A DNA stretch of 64,000 bases from Pasteurella dagmatis (GTDB lineage: Bacteria > Pseudomonadota > Gammaproteobacteria > Enterobacterales > Pasteurellaceae): assembly GCF_900186835.1 (NCBI RefSeq), contig NZ_LT906448.1:868001-932000 (forward strand), read 5' to 3'. Under the pieces are notes generated by a model, which saw nothing but the letters and a program-made list of their open reading frames with translations, searched no databases and was not told where the DNA came from. Both the position numbers and the translations under genes were made by a program. Below are positions 39,436-48,999 of this stretch, piece after piece. The first letter of the stretch is position 1, and each line of letters starts with the position of its first letter.

Positions 39436-41430
39436 CTACACTTTACTGTTTTTTTGTAAGAATTCAACTAACAACTTGCCTAACCCACTTTGTCTTTTTA
39501 CTGGATTTTTGACCGCACTTTTCCAAATATCCGGCGTGGTAAACACGGTCAGTTTTTCTTTAGCACGCGTAATGCCCGTATAAACAAGCTCGCGAGATAA
39601 AATTGGATTAGGTTCTGTCGGCAGCACTAAAAATGTATGGGTAAATTCTGAACCTTGTGATTTATGAATTGTCATCACAAATGCTGTTTCATAGTTCGGC
39701 ACGCGGCTGGCTAACACCGTTTTATAATGCGCTTGCCCCTGTTCAAACCATACTTTCCCATCTCCTAGAAACAGACCTATATCCCCATTATATAAACCAA
39801 CGTGGCTATCATTTTGAGTAATCATTATAGGTTTACCAATATACCAATCTCGCTCATGTTTAAAGTTTAACAAGCCTTTCTGTTTCAATTTATTCGCAAT
39901 TTGAATATTTAATTGTTCTACACCTAACTCACCGACTCGCAAAGCGGTCAAAAAACGTACTTGATTAAAAGATGCAAAAATTGCCTGAATTTGCTGAGGA
40001 CTTGGCGTTTCTCGTGCAAAGTTAAGTTGTTTGAGTTTTATTAAATATTCTTGATATTTTTCGACCGCACTTTCTACTACTAAATTAACGCAAGCTCGAA
40101 TAGAGACTTTTTCTTCGTCGCTACTTTCCTCTGAGGCACAATTCTTTAGGAAATCAATCATTTCAATATCATTAAAATTGTCAAAATGTTGCCAACTTAA
40201 TGTCGTTTTCCCTTTATTGATCGCATCTGCAAGCTGACCAATCCCCGAACTATCAGAGAAACGATGGCTATGATGTAAACGGCAAAGACTATCTCTAATT
40301 GGATGACCGTCTGGCTGTGAGGATACTTGGCAATCTGTCACCTCAAACAAATACTGTGCTAATTCAGTACTATAACCTTGGCTTGCGAACTGCCCTAATT
40401 CACCTAACGTTTCACCTGCTTCAACTGGCGATAACTGGTTCTGGTCACCTAACAAAATCAGTTTAGTTTGAGGTTTCAATGCCTGTAAAAGTTTCGCCAT
40501 AAGTGGCAAATCAATCATTGACGCCTCGTCTACCACCAGCACATCTACTTGCAAAGGATTTTGACGATGATACGTGGTTCGCTCTTCAAAAAATCGTGTC
40601 CCCAGCAATCGATGCAAGGTTTGAGCAGAAGTTGGAATAGACTCAATCAATTCATTATCTAATGAAATATTTTCACGCACTTGCAGCGTATTCAATGCAC
40701 CGTTAATTGATTCCGTTAGACGTGCTGCTGCTTTCCCTGTTGGAGCGACCAATTTAATATTCAGTGTGCGATGATGTAGCTCTTGTAACGCAAGCAATAA
40801 ACGTGCCACCGTTGTAGTTTTACCCGTTCCCGGCCCACCCGTAATTAAACAAAAACGCTGGCGTAATGCGGTTGCCACTGCCACTTTCTGCCAGTTGATA
40901 TCAGTCTCACTTTTCGTCGGAAAATATTTGCGTAAAATAGCTCGAATTTGTGCCCTATCAACCATATTCTCTGTAGAAGAAATTTGAGAATTATCGACTG
41001 CACTTTGTAGATAATCCGCCACGCGATATTCATCTTGCCAAATGCGATAAAAATACAGTGCATCAAATTGAAACACTAAAGGGGCGATTTTCTGTTGTGG
41101 TTCTGTACTAAAGGCAGTATTGTTTTGTAAACTTGATTGCCAATTTTCTACTGGTAAGAAATCGATTTTTTGTTGAATCTCACTTAAATATGGACGTTCA
41201 AATTGACGATAAGCCAAATTAAATGGGTTGCGCTCAAGGGCTTTATCTAAGAAAAGACAAGTATTACCTTGCTGATAGTTATAGCTACAAAGTGCGGCTA
41301 ATAATGTGGCAAGATTGCGAATAACCTCAGGCGTTTCAGTGGTTTGTTTGTCTGCTATTAATTTTGCAAAATAATAATCACCTTGGCTAATCACCTGTTG
41401 CTGCTTTAATTCGTGTAAAATGCTAAGCAT
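39436..41430 (-). CDS. recD: Exodeoxyribonuclease V alpha chain
   Basis: The 5'-3' helicase subunit of RecBCD, which repairs double-strand breaks and degrades foreign DNA. It has 664 residues (E. coli 608). Walker A GGPGTGKTTTVARLLLAL, Walker B VVDEASMIDLPL, LLGDQNQLSPVEAGE (motif III) and MTIHKSQGSEFTHT with VYTGITRAKEKL (motifs V-VI) are all present. Its ATG overlaps the recB stop (TAATG). recC is not adjacent, as in H. influenzae. The extra length falls partly in an insertion around residues 420-455. Confidence 0.95.
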   Translation of the reverse strand: MLSILHELKQQQVISQGDYYFAKLIADKQTTETPEVIRNLATLLAALCSYNYQQGNTCLFLDKALERNPFNLAYRQFERPYLSEIQQKIDFLPVENWQSSLQNNTAFSTEPQQKIAPLVFQFDALYFYRIWQDEYRVADYLQSAVDNSQISSTENMVDRAQIRAILRKYFPTKSETDINWQKVAVATALRQRFCLITGGPGTGKTTTVARLLLALQELHHRTLNIKLVAPTGKAAARLTESINGALNTLQVRENISLDNELIESIPTSAQTLHRLLGTRFFEERTTYHRQNPLQVDVLVVDEASMIDLPLMAKLLQALKPQTKLILLGDQNQLSPVEAGETLGELGQFASQGYSTELAQYLFEVTDCQVSSQPDGHPIRDSLCRLHHSHRFSDSSGIGQLADAINKGKTTLSWQHFDNFNDIEMIDFLKNCASEESSDEEKVSIRACVNLVVESAVEKYQEYLIKLKQLNFARETPSPQQIQAIFASFNQVRFLTALRVGELGVEQLNIQIANKLKQKGLLNFKHERDWYIGKPIMITQNDSHVGLYNGDIGLFLGDGKVWFEQGQAHYKTVLASRVPNYETAFVMTIHKSQGSEFTHTFLVLPTEPNPILSRELVYTGITRAKEKLTVFTTPDIWKSAVKNPVKRQSGLGKLLVEFLQKNSKV

Positions 41431-44400
41431 TAAAATAACTCCTCTAATTCCTGAATTAATGCAACATCAGGCACTGTAAAATAGACACCCCGAGCTGATT
41501 GACCATTCATTCCACGTAAAAAAGCATATACAACACCACCAAAATGTGACTCATATTGATAGTTTGGATCGCGTTCTTTTAAATAGCGATGCAATGCCAC
41601 ACAATAAAATAAATATTGCCAGTGATAATAGTGTTTACACATTGTCTTTTCGAGGTTTTCTGTACTGTAATCAGATAATAAGTTGCCTAATTTATTAGAT
41701 TTATAATCAAGCAAATAATATTTACCATTATGACGGAAAACTAGGTCAATAAAACCGCGTAACATTCCTTTTATACCTTCTCGCACCACATCAAGTTGTA
41801 AAGGTTCCGAAAATAAATGGTATTTTTGCAATAAGTGATTAAAACGTACCACATCAAAAGTATTTTCTAATTTCAAATAAAATTCTAATTCTTTCAAGCA
41901 ATCCTTCATCGCCAAATCAGATAAGCAAAATGTTGATGTGCTAAATAATGGTGTATGTAAAATTTGAGTTAACCAACGTTGTAAAGTGATTTGCCAAACA
42001 TCTTCAAGCTGTAATTGTTGGCAAATTTTTTCGACTGCGTCCATTTCCACAGGTTGATTAAGCGGATATTTCTCAAAATAGCTATGCAACACTTTCCCTA
42101 CTCGGGCACTAGCAGGAAAATCAAATGGGGAATAGTCAGCTTCATAACCTTCTAATATTGTCGTTCCAAAAGAAACTAACGCTGTATTGTCAATAACTAC
42201 GTTTTGGTCATAATCTTTCTCTTGACTTAAAAATTGAGAAAAATCAACCGCACTTTGTTTAGCATCTAAGTAATGTTGTAAAACGGACTTTTCATGGAAA
42301 TGACTAATCGCACTAAAGCTGGTCACTTGCCAGTTTTGTTCAATACTGCCAGTAAAAGTTGCTGCACTTAATTGTTCGTTTGGTTTTGCAAGCAATAACG
42401 GTGCTTTGCCTTCAATATCAAGCAAATCATCAATCGCAATTTGCACATTTTGTTTAGCCATTCGATCTTTAAATGCCGTCAATGCAGTTCTCACACTTGC
42501 CACATCCATTCTGCCTTGGGTTAACAAATATTGAATCGCATTCCAATTTGAAGAAAAGTTTTCTGGCATTGCGATTATCACTTGATATTTCGCACGCGTT
42601 AATGCTACATACAACAAACGCATTTCTTCTGCACGCAACTCACGTTGGATTTCGTCAGAATGTTCTCCTTCCATATCCCATAAAACGGCTTTTTGTTCTT
42701 CATTAAAATACGTTTGAATCAGGCTATCGTTGGATTTTGGTGGGTTAGCAATAAACGGTAACCACACAAGGTCATACTCTAACCCTTTTGATTTATGGAA
42801 TGTCACGATTTTGACTAATTTGCGTTCGCTTTCTAAACGAATTTGCAGATCACCTTGGCGGTTTTCACCTTGGATTTTTTTCTCAAACCAACGTAACAAA
42901 CTCGCTGGACTTTCGTTGAGCGGACTTGCTTCTTGCAATAATTCGGCAAGATGTAATAAGTCGGTTACCGCTCGTTCCCCCCCTTCAGTCATAAGTAGAT
43001 TTTCGGCAATTTTCTTTTCTAAAAATAGCTGATGTAACATTGCTAAAATACTTTGCGTTTGCCAAATACGTTGATAACGTACAAAATCATCGACAGTATT
43101 CGTCCAACGTTGTTCATCTTGCTTGATTTGATTGATTTCTGCTGACGTTAAGCGCCAAATACTGGTTGCAATCGCATTTAGAATATTACGTTCACTAAAT
43201 GGATTTAAACACGCCTTTAAAATCAAAACTAACTCTTGGGCTTGCGGACAATCAAATACATTGCTGTTATCAGACAAATATACCGATGCAATACCTACTT
43301 TTTGTAAAGCGGATTTAATGACTTCGGCTTCTTTCCAATCTCGCACTAAGACTGCAATACGTTCTTCTGTTAATGGTTCAATCTCTTCTTTGCTATCTCT
43401 TGATGCTTTAAAAACAGCTTGATTTTCGACCGCACTTTGTAGCCATTGATAAATAGATGCGGCACAGGTTTCCGCCAAAATATAACGTTGGTCTTCATTC
43501 AAACGCCCATTTCTACTCTCTTTGCCTAAATCACCGATATAACACTGAACCGCAGGTTGTACCTTACCGTTCAAATAGAATTTTGGCTTATTCGCTCGGA
43601 AAGAAACAGGCTGGAATTGGATTTGCTCGTATAAAAATGGTTGTACTAACGGATTTTCATCAAAGTCAAATAAACCATTCACTGCATTCACCACCGTTTC
43701 TTCAGAACGCCAGTTGGTACCTAAAGTGAATTTCTGTTTCGTTTCAAGTGCTGCTTTAAAATAAGTGAAAATATCTGCACCACGGAATTTATAGATCGCT
43801 TGCTTTGGATCACCGATCATAATAAAACCCGTTGGTGAAGAAGATAATTGGATATAAATTTTGGAAAATATTTGATACTGAATGTTATCTGTATCTTGGA
43901 ATTCATCAATCATTGCAAAAGGATATTGCAAGCGAATAAATTGCGCTAATTCATCGCCTTTTTCGGAATATAACGCCTCTTGCAATAAACGTAATAGATC
44001 ATTAAAGCCTTTTTCTGAATGGTCTAATTTATGCTGAATCAGTAGTTTCTGCACACCTTTCAAATAGTGATACATAATCACTTTGCGGTAAATACCTTGC
44101 ATTTTTTGTGTTGCAACAGCCTCATCTGCCAATTCAAAGAAAGGATGAGTGATTGGGGTTACATCCTCTTCTGCATAGCCATTAAGTGCTTCTTGATTGA
44201 AATATTTAACCAGCACATCAGGTAAATTCACTCTATTGTTAGCACGAGCCCAATCTTTCATTGTTTGTAGCCACTTCGGCACAAAATTGCACTTAAATGT
44301 CGTGCGTTTTAAAGCTTTCTTTTCGCCTTTTTTGTAGCTTTTCGCTAACTCATTTTCAATTAATCCGATAATTTCGTCTTCATCTTTTAGCCACGCCTGT

Positions 44401-45134
44401 TTGAGATCGAGAATTTGTTGTTGGATTGGCAAAATGTATTCGGCAAGAAACTCTCTCAACGACAAAGCTAACAATTCAGTTTGCTTGATTTGTGGGCGTA
44501 AACCAAAATCAGATATTTGCGAGTATAGCTCACGACGCACCGCTTGCGGTGAACTCAACGCATTATAAATATAATTCGCTTCAGCAAAAGACAGCGGATA
44601 AAACTGCTCACGCCAGTATTCATTAAAGCAATGTTGGATCAGCTCCCCTTCGTCTTTGACTAATTCAAGATTGAAATGTACGCCTGAATTAAAGGCATAT
44701 TGCATTAACATTCGGCGACAGAAACCGTGAATGGTATAAATCGCAGCCAAATCCATACTCTGTTCTGCGATTTTTAAACGCTGAATAGCAATATCAATAT
44801 CTTCAATGTGTTGGATTAATTCTTGTAAAAATGGTTCTTCAGAAAGTGCGCTTTCACCTTGTTCTTTATAGGCAATAAAGGCTTGTTTGGTTTGATGAAT
44901 ACGTTCACGAATACGCCCTTTCAATTCGTTAGTCGCAGCTTCAGTAAATGTCACCACGAGAATTTGCTCTACTGTCAATGGTAAAGGGAAATTCTCTACG
45001 CCTGCTTGTAGCAACAAACGTAAATACAATGAACCAATAGTGTAGGTTTTTCCTGTACCTGCCGATGCTTCAATTAAACAAACAGTATTCAGTGGAGTAC
45101 TGACTGCATTCAAATTACGTGGTGAATCCATCAT
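41430..45134 (-). CDS. recB: Exodeoxyribonuclease V beta chain
   Basis: The 3'-5' helicase and nuclease subunit of RecBCD. The UvrD-type helicase has Walker A IEASAGTGKTYTIGSLYLRL near the N-terminus, TFTEAATNELKGRI, MIDEFQDTDNIQYQIF (Walker B) and VKIVTFHKSKGLEYDLVWLP. The C-terminal nuclease shows GFIDLVFRHNGKYYLLDYKS, i.e. the conserved Asp...Asp-Tyr-Lys site. The start was set at 45134 (or the adjacent ATG 45131), with AGGAGAGAG upstream, instead of an earlier in-frame TTG. About 1234 residues against 1180 in E. coli. Confidence 0.95.
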   Translation of the reverse strand: MMDSPRNLNAVSTPLNTVCLIEASAGTGKTYTIGSLYLRLLLQAGVENFPLPLTVEQILVVTFTEAATNELKGRIRERIHQTKQAFIAYKEQGESALSEEPFLQELIQHIEDIDIAIQRLKIAEQSMDLAAIYTIHGFCRRMLMQYAFNSGVHFNLELVKDEGELIQHCFNEYWREQFYPLSFAEANYIYNALSSPQAVRRELYSQISDFGLRPQIKQTELLALSLREFLAEYILPIQQQILDLKQAWLKDEDEIIGLIENELAKSYKKGEKKALKRTTFKCNFVPKWLQTMKDWARANNRVNLPDVLVKYFNQEALNGYAEEDVTPITHPFFELADEAVATQKMQGIYRKVIMYHYLKGVQKLLIQHKLDHSEKGFNDLLRLLQEALYSEKGDELAQFIRLQYPFAMIDEFQDTDNIQYQIFSKIYIQLSSSPTGFIMIGDPKQAIYKFRGADIFTYFKAALETKQKFTLGTNWRSEETVVNAVNGLFDFDENPLVQPFLYEQIQFQPVSFRANKPKFYLNGKVQPAVQCYIGDLGKESRNGRLNEDQRYILAETCAASIYQWLQSAVENQAVFKASRDSKEEIEPLTEERIAVLVRDWKEAEVIKSALQKVGIASVYLSDNSNVFDCPQAQELVLILKACLNPFSERNILNAIATSIWRLTSAEINQIKQDEQRWTNTVDDFVRYQRIWQTQSILAMLHQLFLEKKIAENLLMTEGGERAVTDLLHLAELLQEASPLNESPASLLRWFEKKIQGENRQGDLQIRLESERKLVKIVTFHKSKGLEYDLVWLPFIANPPKSNDSLIQTYFNEEQKAVLWDMEGEHSDEIQRELRAEEMRLLYVALTRAKYQVIIAMPENFSSNWNAIQYLLTQGRMDVASVRTALTAFKDRMAKQNVQIAIDDLLDIEGKAPLLLAKPNEQLSAATFTGSIEQNWQVTSFSAISHFHEKSVLQHYLDAKQSAVDFSQFLSQEKDYDQNVVIDNTALVSFGTTILEGYEADYSPFDFPASARVGKVLHSYFEKYPLNQPVEMDAVEKICQQLQLEDVWQITLQRWLTQILHTPLFSTSTFCLSDLAMKDCLKELEFYLKLENTFDVVRFNHLLQKYHLFSEPLQLDVVREGIKGMLRGFIDLVFRHNGKYYLLDYKSNKLGNLLSDYSTENLEKTMCKHYYHWQYLFYCVALHRYLKERDPNYQYESHFGGVVYAFLRGMNGQSARGVYFTVPDVALIQELEELF

Positions 45135-45187
45135 AGAATATTGCTCTCTCCTGAGTAGTAATGCCAATTTTTACAAGGGATAGATGA

Positions 45188-45220
45188 GAAAAAGTGCGGT
45201 CTATTTTACCGCACTTTTTT
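45188..45220. terminator. USS-pair terminator between ychN and recB
   Basis: AAAAAGTGCGGT-ctatttt-ACCGCACTTTTTT; on the minus strand it ends the permease-ychN transcript before recB. Confidence 0.85.
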
Positions 45221-45222
45221 GA

Positions 45223-45579
45223 TTAAAAGTTTAATACTTTATCGGCTTCCATTGTCCAATCTGCAAGTTCAGACAAAGTGCCAATTTCAACGCCTTCAGC
45301 AAGCGGAAGCTCTGTCACACCTCGTGCATTGGTACAGGTTTTACATAGTTTCACTGCTGCACCTTGTGCAGTTAAAATTTCCAAAGCCTGTTGCAAGTGA
45401 TAACCTTCAGCAGGATTTTGTTTAGCAAGCCCGCCTGTCACTGCATCTGACATTAAAAATAATTTTAAATCCACCGCACTTTTATGTTGTTCTTGCAATT
45501 GCAAAGCCAATCTTAACGCACTGAAAAAACTTTCATTGCCGTAAGGTGCTGCGTGAATAATAAACAGAATTTTTTGCAT
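45223..45579 (-). CDS. ychN: DsrE/F-like protein YchN
   Basis: A 118-residue sulfur-relay-like protein (E. coli YchN 117). Segments FFSALRLALQLQ, KLFLMSDAVTGGLAKQNPAE, KLCKTCTNARG (conserved cysteines) and EIGTLSELADWTMEADKVL match the family, which forms hexamers; its exact role is unknown. The start is one base after the permease stop (TAATATG), so it is likely translated by coupling. Confidence 0.92.
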   Translation of the reverse strand: MQKILFIIHAAPYGNESFFSALRLALQLQEQHKSAVDLKLFLMSDAVTGGLAKQNPAEGYHLQQALEILTAQGAAVKLCKTCTNARGVTELPLAEGVEIGTLSELADWTMEADKVLNF

Positions 45580-45580
45580 A

Positions 45581-46891
45581 TTAACCAACCCAGATAAATT
45601 TCGCCATAAATAGAAGTGAAACAACCCACACTGGCGCATTAACTTCTTTAATACGACCTGTGCATGTTTTCATAATGCAGTAGCTAATGAAACCAAATGC
45701 GATACCTTCCGTAATTGAATAAGTAAATGGCATCATTGCTGCGGTAATGAACGCGGGTGTTGCTTCGGTTAAGTCTTCCCATTTTACACGAATCAAACTT
45801 GATGCCATTAAAATCCCTACATACACCAATGCACCTGCCGTCGCATAAGCTGGCACAACACTTGCAAGTGGTGATAAGAAAATGGTCAGTAAGAATAAAA
45901 TACCCACTACAATAGCAGTTAAACCAGTACGTCCTCCAACTGAGACACCAGCCCCACTTTCAATGTAGGTACTGATCGCTGAAGTCCCCATATATGAACC
46001 AGCAACGGCACTCACGCTGTCCACATATAAAGCTTGTTTCATTTTAGGGAAACGTCCTTTCTCATCACTAAAGCCCGCTTTATCGGTTACGCCTAATAAA
46101 GTGCCTGATGAGTCAAATAAGTTCACGAGTAAAAATGAGAAAATAATGCCCAGTAATGCGGTATCTAATGCGCCTGCAATATCCACTTTACCCACAACTG
46201 GCGCTAAACTTGGTGGTAGAGAAATCACACCCTTGAATGTTACCTCTGGATCAACGAAAAAGGCTAATCCAGTCACTACCGCGATAGACACTAGCACACC
46301 AGAATAAATATTACGTGCAGCTAATACCACGATAATAAAGAAACCTAAGATACCTAATAACACTTTTGGATCGTGCAATTCACCTAATGCCACTAAGGTC
46401 ACAGGGTTTGGCACAACAACGCCCATATTTTTGAAGCCAATAAGTGCGATAAATAACCCAATACCAGCACCAATACCAACACGCAAGCCTAAAGGAATTG
46501 AGGCCATTAACCAATAACGAATTTGAAAAATAGTTAATACGAGCAAGCCAATTGAGCCCCAGAAAATGGCTCCCATACCGATTTCCCAAGAATAGCCTAA
46601 TTTACTTACAACCACATAAGCAAAAAAGGCGTTAAGTCCCATTGCTGGCGCAAGTGCGATCGGCAAGTTACTGAATAATCCCATTGCGATTGTTCCCAAA
46701 GCCGCAATTAAACAGGTGGTAACAAAGACCACTTGTTTGTCCATACCTGCATCACCCAAAATTGATGGATTAACAAAAACGATATAGACCATTGTGAAGA
46801 ACGTTGTAATACCGGCGATAACTTCAGTTCTTACGCTAGTGTTTTTCTCAGATAATTTAAAAAATCGATTTAAAAAAGATTGGTTTTCCAT
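45581..46891 (-). CDS. Purine nucleobase:H+ symporter (AzgA/NCS2 type)
   Basis: Inner-membrane permease for adenine, guanine or hypoxanthine. It has 436 residues and 12-14 hydrophobic segments. Family landmarks: ERNRFFKL-like start followed by TEVIAGITTFFTMVYIVFVN, APAMGLNAFFAYVV, ESGAGVSVGGRTGLTAIVVG and the C-terminal MMPFTYSITEGIAFGF. It groups with the E. coli AdeP/AdeQ/GhxP/GhxQ proteins; the exact purine cannot be assigned. Preceded by a structured 199-bp leader. Confidence 0.93.
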   Translation of the reverse strand: MENQSFLNRFFKLSEKNTSVRTEVIAGITTFFTMVYIVFVNPSILGDAGMDKQVVFVTTCLIAALGTIAMGLFSNLPIALAPAMGLNAFFAYVVVSKLGYSWEIGMGAIFWGSIGLLVLTIFQIRYWLMASIPLGLRVGIGAGIGLFIALIGFKNMGVVVPNPVTLVALGELHDPKVLLGILGFFIIVVLAARNIYSGVLVSIAVVTGLAFFVDPEVTFKGVISLPPSLAPVVGKVDIAGALDTALLGIIFSFLLVNLFDSSGTLLGVTDKAGFSDEKGRFPKMKQALYVDSVSAVAGSYMGTSAISTYIESGAGVSVGGRTGLTAIVVGILFLLTIFLSPLASVVPAYATAGALVYVGILMASSLIRVKWEDLTEATPAFITAAMMPFTYSITEGIAFGFISYCIMKTCTGRIKEVNAPVWVVSLLFMAKFIWVG

Positions 46892-46961
46892 TATTGTTTC
46901 CAGGTTATTTTAAAAATAAAGAAGAAGTGATGAAAAACAGATAAAAAAGAGAGGTGTTTTT

Positions 46962-47010
46962 CCAGAGGATTCTAGCAAAAGAATGCTAGTAATGCATCGT
47001 TTTTCTCTGG
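46962..47010 (-). promoter_or_regulatory. Nested hairpin in the leader of the purine permease gene
   Basis: Inner stem CTAGCA (46972-46977) with TGCTAG (46984-46989); outer arms CCAGAG (46962-46967) with CTCTGG (47005-47010). It lies about 70-120 bases upstream of the start. It does not match the purine riboswitch core or a clear PurR box that I can recognise. Confidence 0.4.
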
Positions 47011-47040
47011 CAAATTAAATTTCAAAAGACAGAATATAAA

Positions 47041-47084
47041 AAGTGCGGTGTTTTTTAAAAAAGTTTTAAAATTCCACCGCACTT
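47041..47084. terminator. USS-pair terminator after mltB
   Basis: AAGTGCGGTG and CACCGCACTT are inverted arms with a 24-base A/T loop; on the minus strand TTTTTAT follows. Confidence 0.75.
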
Positions 47085-47090
47085 AATCGG

Positions 47091-48185
47091 TTATAAACCG
47101 ACTTGTTGCTTAATTCTGTCGGCAAACATACCAATACTCACCGCAAAATAGTTTGAACGATTCCAATCTAACAAGGTGCGATAATTATTTGACACGAGGA
47201 AAACACGCCCTACTTCACGATCCGGACGAACTAACCATAAATCACTCGCTGAAAGTGCGGTCAATTTTTGTTGTTCTTCTGGAGAGAAAGATTTCAACGT
47301 AATGCCTAAATTTTGCCATTCATTTAAAGAACGTTTTTTCTCTTTTTCGATACCCGAAATCTCAAGCGATAATGGTTGAGTTAACTGAACCTCTACCCCC
47401 CAAGGCACATTTTTATTCCAGCCGACGGTGCTTAAATAACTGGCGATAGAAGCAAAAACGTCATAATGATTTTTCCAAATATCTTTTTCACCATCTTGGT
47501 TGCCATCAGCGGCATAACGCAAATAAGAACTTGGCATAAACTGTGTTTGCCCCATTGCACCGGCCCAAGAACCTAACATTCTTTGACGTGGAATATCCTG
47601 TCTTTCCAACATTTTCATTGCAGACACAAATTCTTGGCTAAATAATTTTTCCCGACGTCCTTCAAATGCTAATGTTGCTAACACAGAAAGCACATCATAA
47701 TTGCCTTGATAATAGCCAAAGCTACTTTCCATTCCCCAGAGTGAAAGTAAATATTCTTTTTGCACACCAAAGCGCTGACTCGCTTGCTCGAGCTGTTTTT
47801 GCTGTTCCCAATAACGTTCAGAAGCAATATCTACTTTACGTTGTGTCAACACTCGATTGAGATAATTCGTTGTACCATTTGGATTTAAACGAACAGGTTC
47901 ATTAGGATCACGCTTACGAATTTTGCCTGCCTGTTGGCGATCCAAATCCACTGCTTTTTGAATATAATTAATTTGCTGGTTTTCGTGTAACACTTTATCC
48001 GATACACCTTCCCCCTTCGCTTTACCTTTTAAGAATTTTACATAATCATCAAAATTCTCGACAGTGCGCATATTGTTATATTGCATATTGCTGTCTAAGG
48101 GATTAATTTCAGGCTGACTTGAACAGCCCGCAAATAGAATACAAGCCAGTAATGTACTGGCTTTATAAATAGGTTTTAATAACAC
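47091..48185 (-). CDS. mltB: Lytic murein transglycosylase B
   Basis: Outer-membrane lipoprotein cleaving peptidoglycan glycan strands (GH103). The lipobox LFAGC puts the lipidated Cys at residue 21. Catalytic glutamate is in LSLWGMESSFGYYQGNYDVL, followed by GSWAGAMGQTQFMPSSYLRY and NQDGEKDIW. It has 364 residues (E. coli 361). Starts with GTG at 48185, AGGAAAG 7 bases upstream. Only 10 bases separate it from the last glycan gene, so it may be co-transcribed with that block. Confidence 0.93.
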   Translation of the reverse strand: MLLKPIYKASTLLACILFAGCSSQPEINPLDSNMQYNNMRTVENFDDYVKFLKGKAKGEGVSDKVLHENQQINYIQKAVDLDRQQAGKIRKRDPNEPVRLNPNGTTNYLNRVLTQRKVDIASERYWEQQKQLEQASQRFGVQKEYLLSLWGMESSFGYYQGNYDVLSVLATLAFEGRREKLFSQEFVSAMKMLERQDIPRQRMLGSWAGAMGQTQFMPSSYLRYAADGNQDGEKDIWKNHYDVFASIASYLSTVGWNKNVPWGVEVQLTQPLSLEISGIEKEKKRSLNEWQNLGITLKSFSPEEQQKLTALSASDLWLVRPDREVGRVFLVSNNYRTLLDWNRSNYFAVSIGMFADRIKQQVGL

Positions 48186-48195
48186 GATAACTTTC

Positions 48196-48999
48196 CTACT
48201 TTCTTAAAAAGAATCGATATACGATTTGTAATAACGATGTTGGTAATAAACGTGGTAAGGAACGTAATAAAAAAATGAATAAACCGCTGAACAAACCTTG
48301 CATTTGCAAGCGATGTTTCAGTTTAAATAATCGCCACTCTGCTTTTGCTTGCTCAATGCCACGACGACGTCCCACCATTCCATTGCCAACTCGTGCATAA
48401 ACTAATATTTCAGGTAAATTAGCCACATTTTTGCCGCTTGCCACTAATTTGATCCATAAATAATAATCTTCTTGTAAATCTTCATAACCGCCACAAGCTA
48501 GCACCGCACTTTTTTGATACGCCACCGTCATATGGTTAAAAGGACAACGTTTATGGGTAAATTTAACAATATCCTCTTTATCTGTTGGCACATTACGGTA
48601 GCTTACAATCTCATCAACAGTCTGACCAAATTCAGCAATTTGTCCACCTACGATGACAGTATCAGGGCTTTGTTTAATAAAATTAACTTGTTGCTCAAAA
48701 CGTGATGGCACGCAAATATCATCAGTATCCATTCGGAATACCCAATCATAACTGCAATGCAATAATCCTTCATTTAAAGCTTTGCCTAAACCGAGATTTT
48801 TCTCCAGCTTCACTTTTTTAATCGGTAAAACGGTTTCAAATTCAGTCACAACCTCTTCTAGTTTTGGCGTTACGGGGCCATCAAATACCAAAACGATTTC
48901 ATCCGCTGGCAATGTTTGCGCTTGTAAGCTTTCAAAACATTCCCTTAAATATTGCGGATTTTCTTTAATATATAACGACATTAAAACAGAAAATTTCAT
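48196..48999 (-). CDS. Glycosyltransferase family 2 (LsgF-like)
   Basis: GT-A transferase of 267 residues. N-terminal KFSVLMSLYIKENPQYLREC, the DGP and FRMDTDDIC (DxD-type metal site) and EDYYLWIKLVASG are typical of the AmsE/LsgF group. It has a hydrophobic, basic C-terminus (FIFLLRSLPRLLPTSLL) suggesting membrane association. Last gene of the surface-glycan block; start codon immediately adjoins the upstream gene. Donor and acceptor sugars are not predictable. Confidence 0.85.
   Translation of the reverse strand: MKFSVLMSLYIKENPQYLRECFESLQAQTLPADEIVLVFDGPVTPKLEEVVTEFETVLPIKKVKLEKNLGLGKALNEGLLHCSYDWVFRMDTDDICVPSRFEQQVNFIKQSPDTVIVGGQIAEFGQTVDEIVSYRNVPTDKEDIVKFTHKRCPFNHMTVAYQKSAVLACGGYEDLQEDYYLWIKLVASGKNVANLPEILVYARVGNGMVGRRRGIEQAKAEWRLFKLKHRLQMQGLFSGLFIFLLRSLPRLLPTSLLQIVYRFFLRK

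Noticed and set aside
45135-45167. TTG start extending RecB by 11 codons
   Set aside because: The extension would include the ribosome binding site AGGAGAGAG of the ATG at 45134; the shorter form fits.
46892-47090. Purine riboswitch or PurR box upstream of the purine permease
   Set aside because: No conserved purine-aptamer junction sequence and no ACGCAAACGTTTGCGT-like box could be seen.
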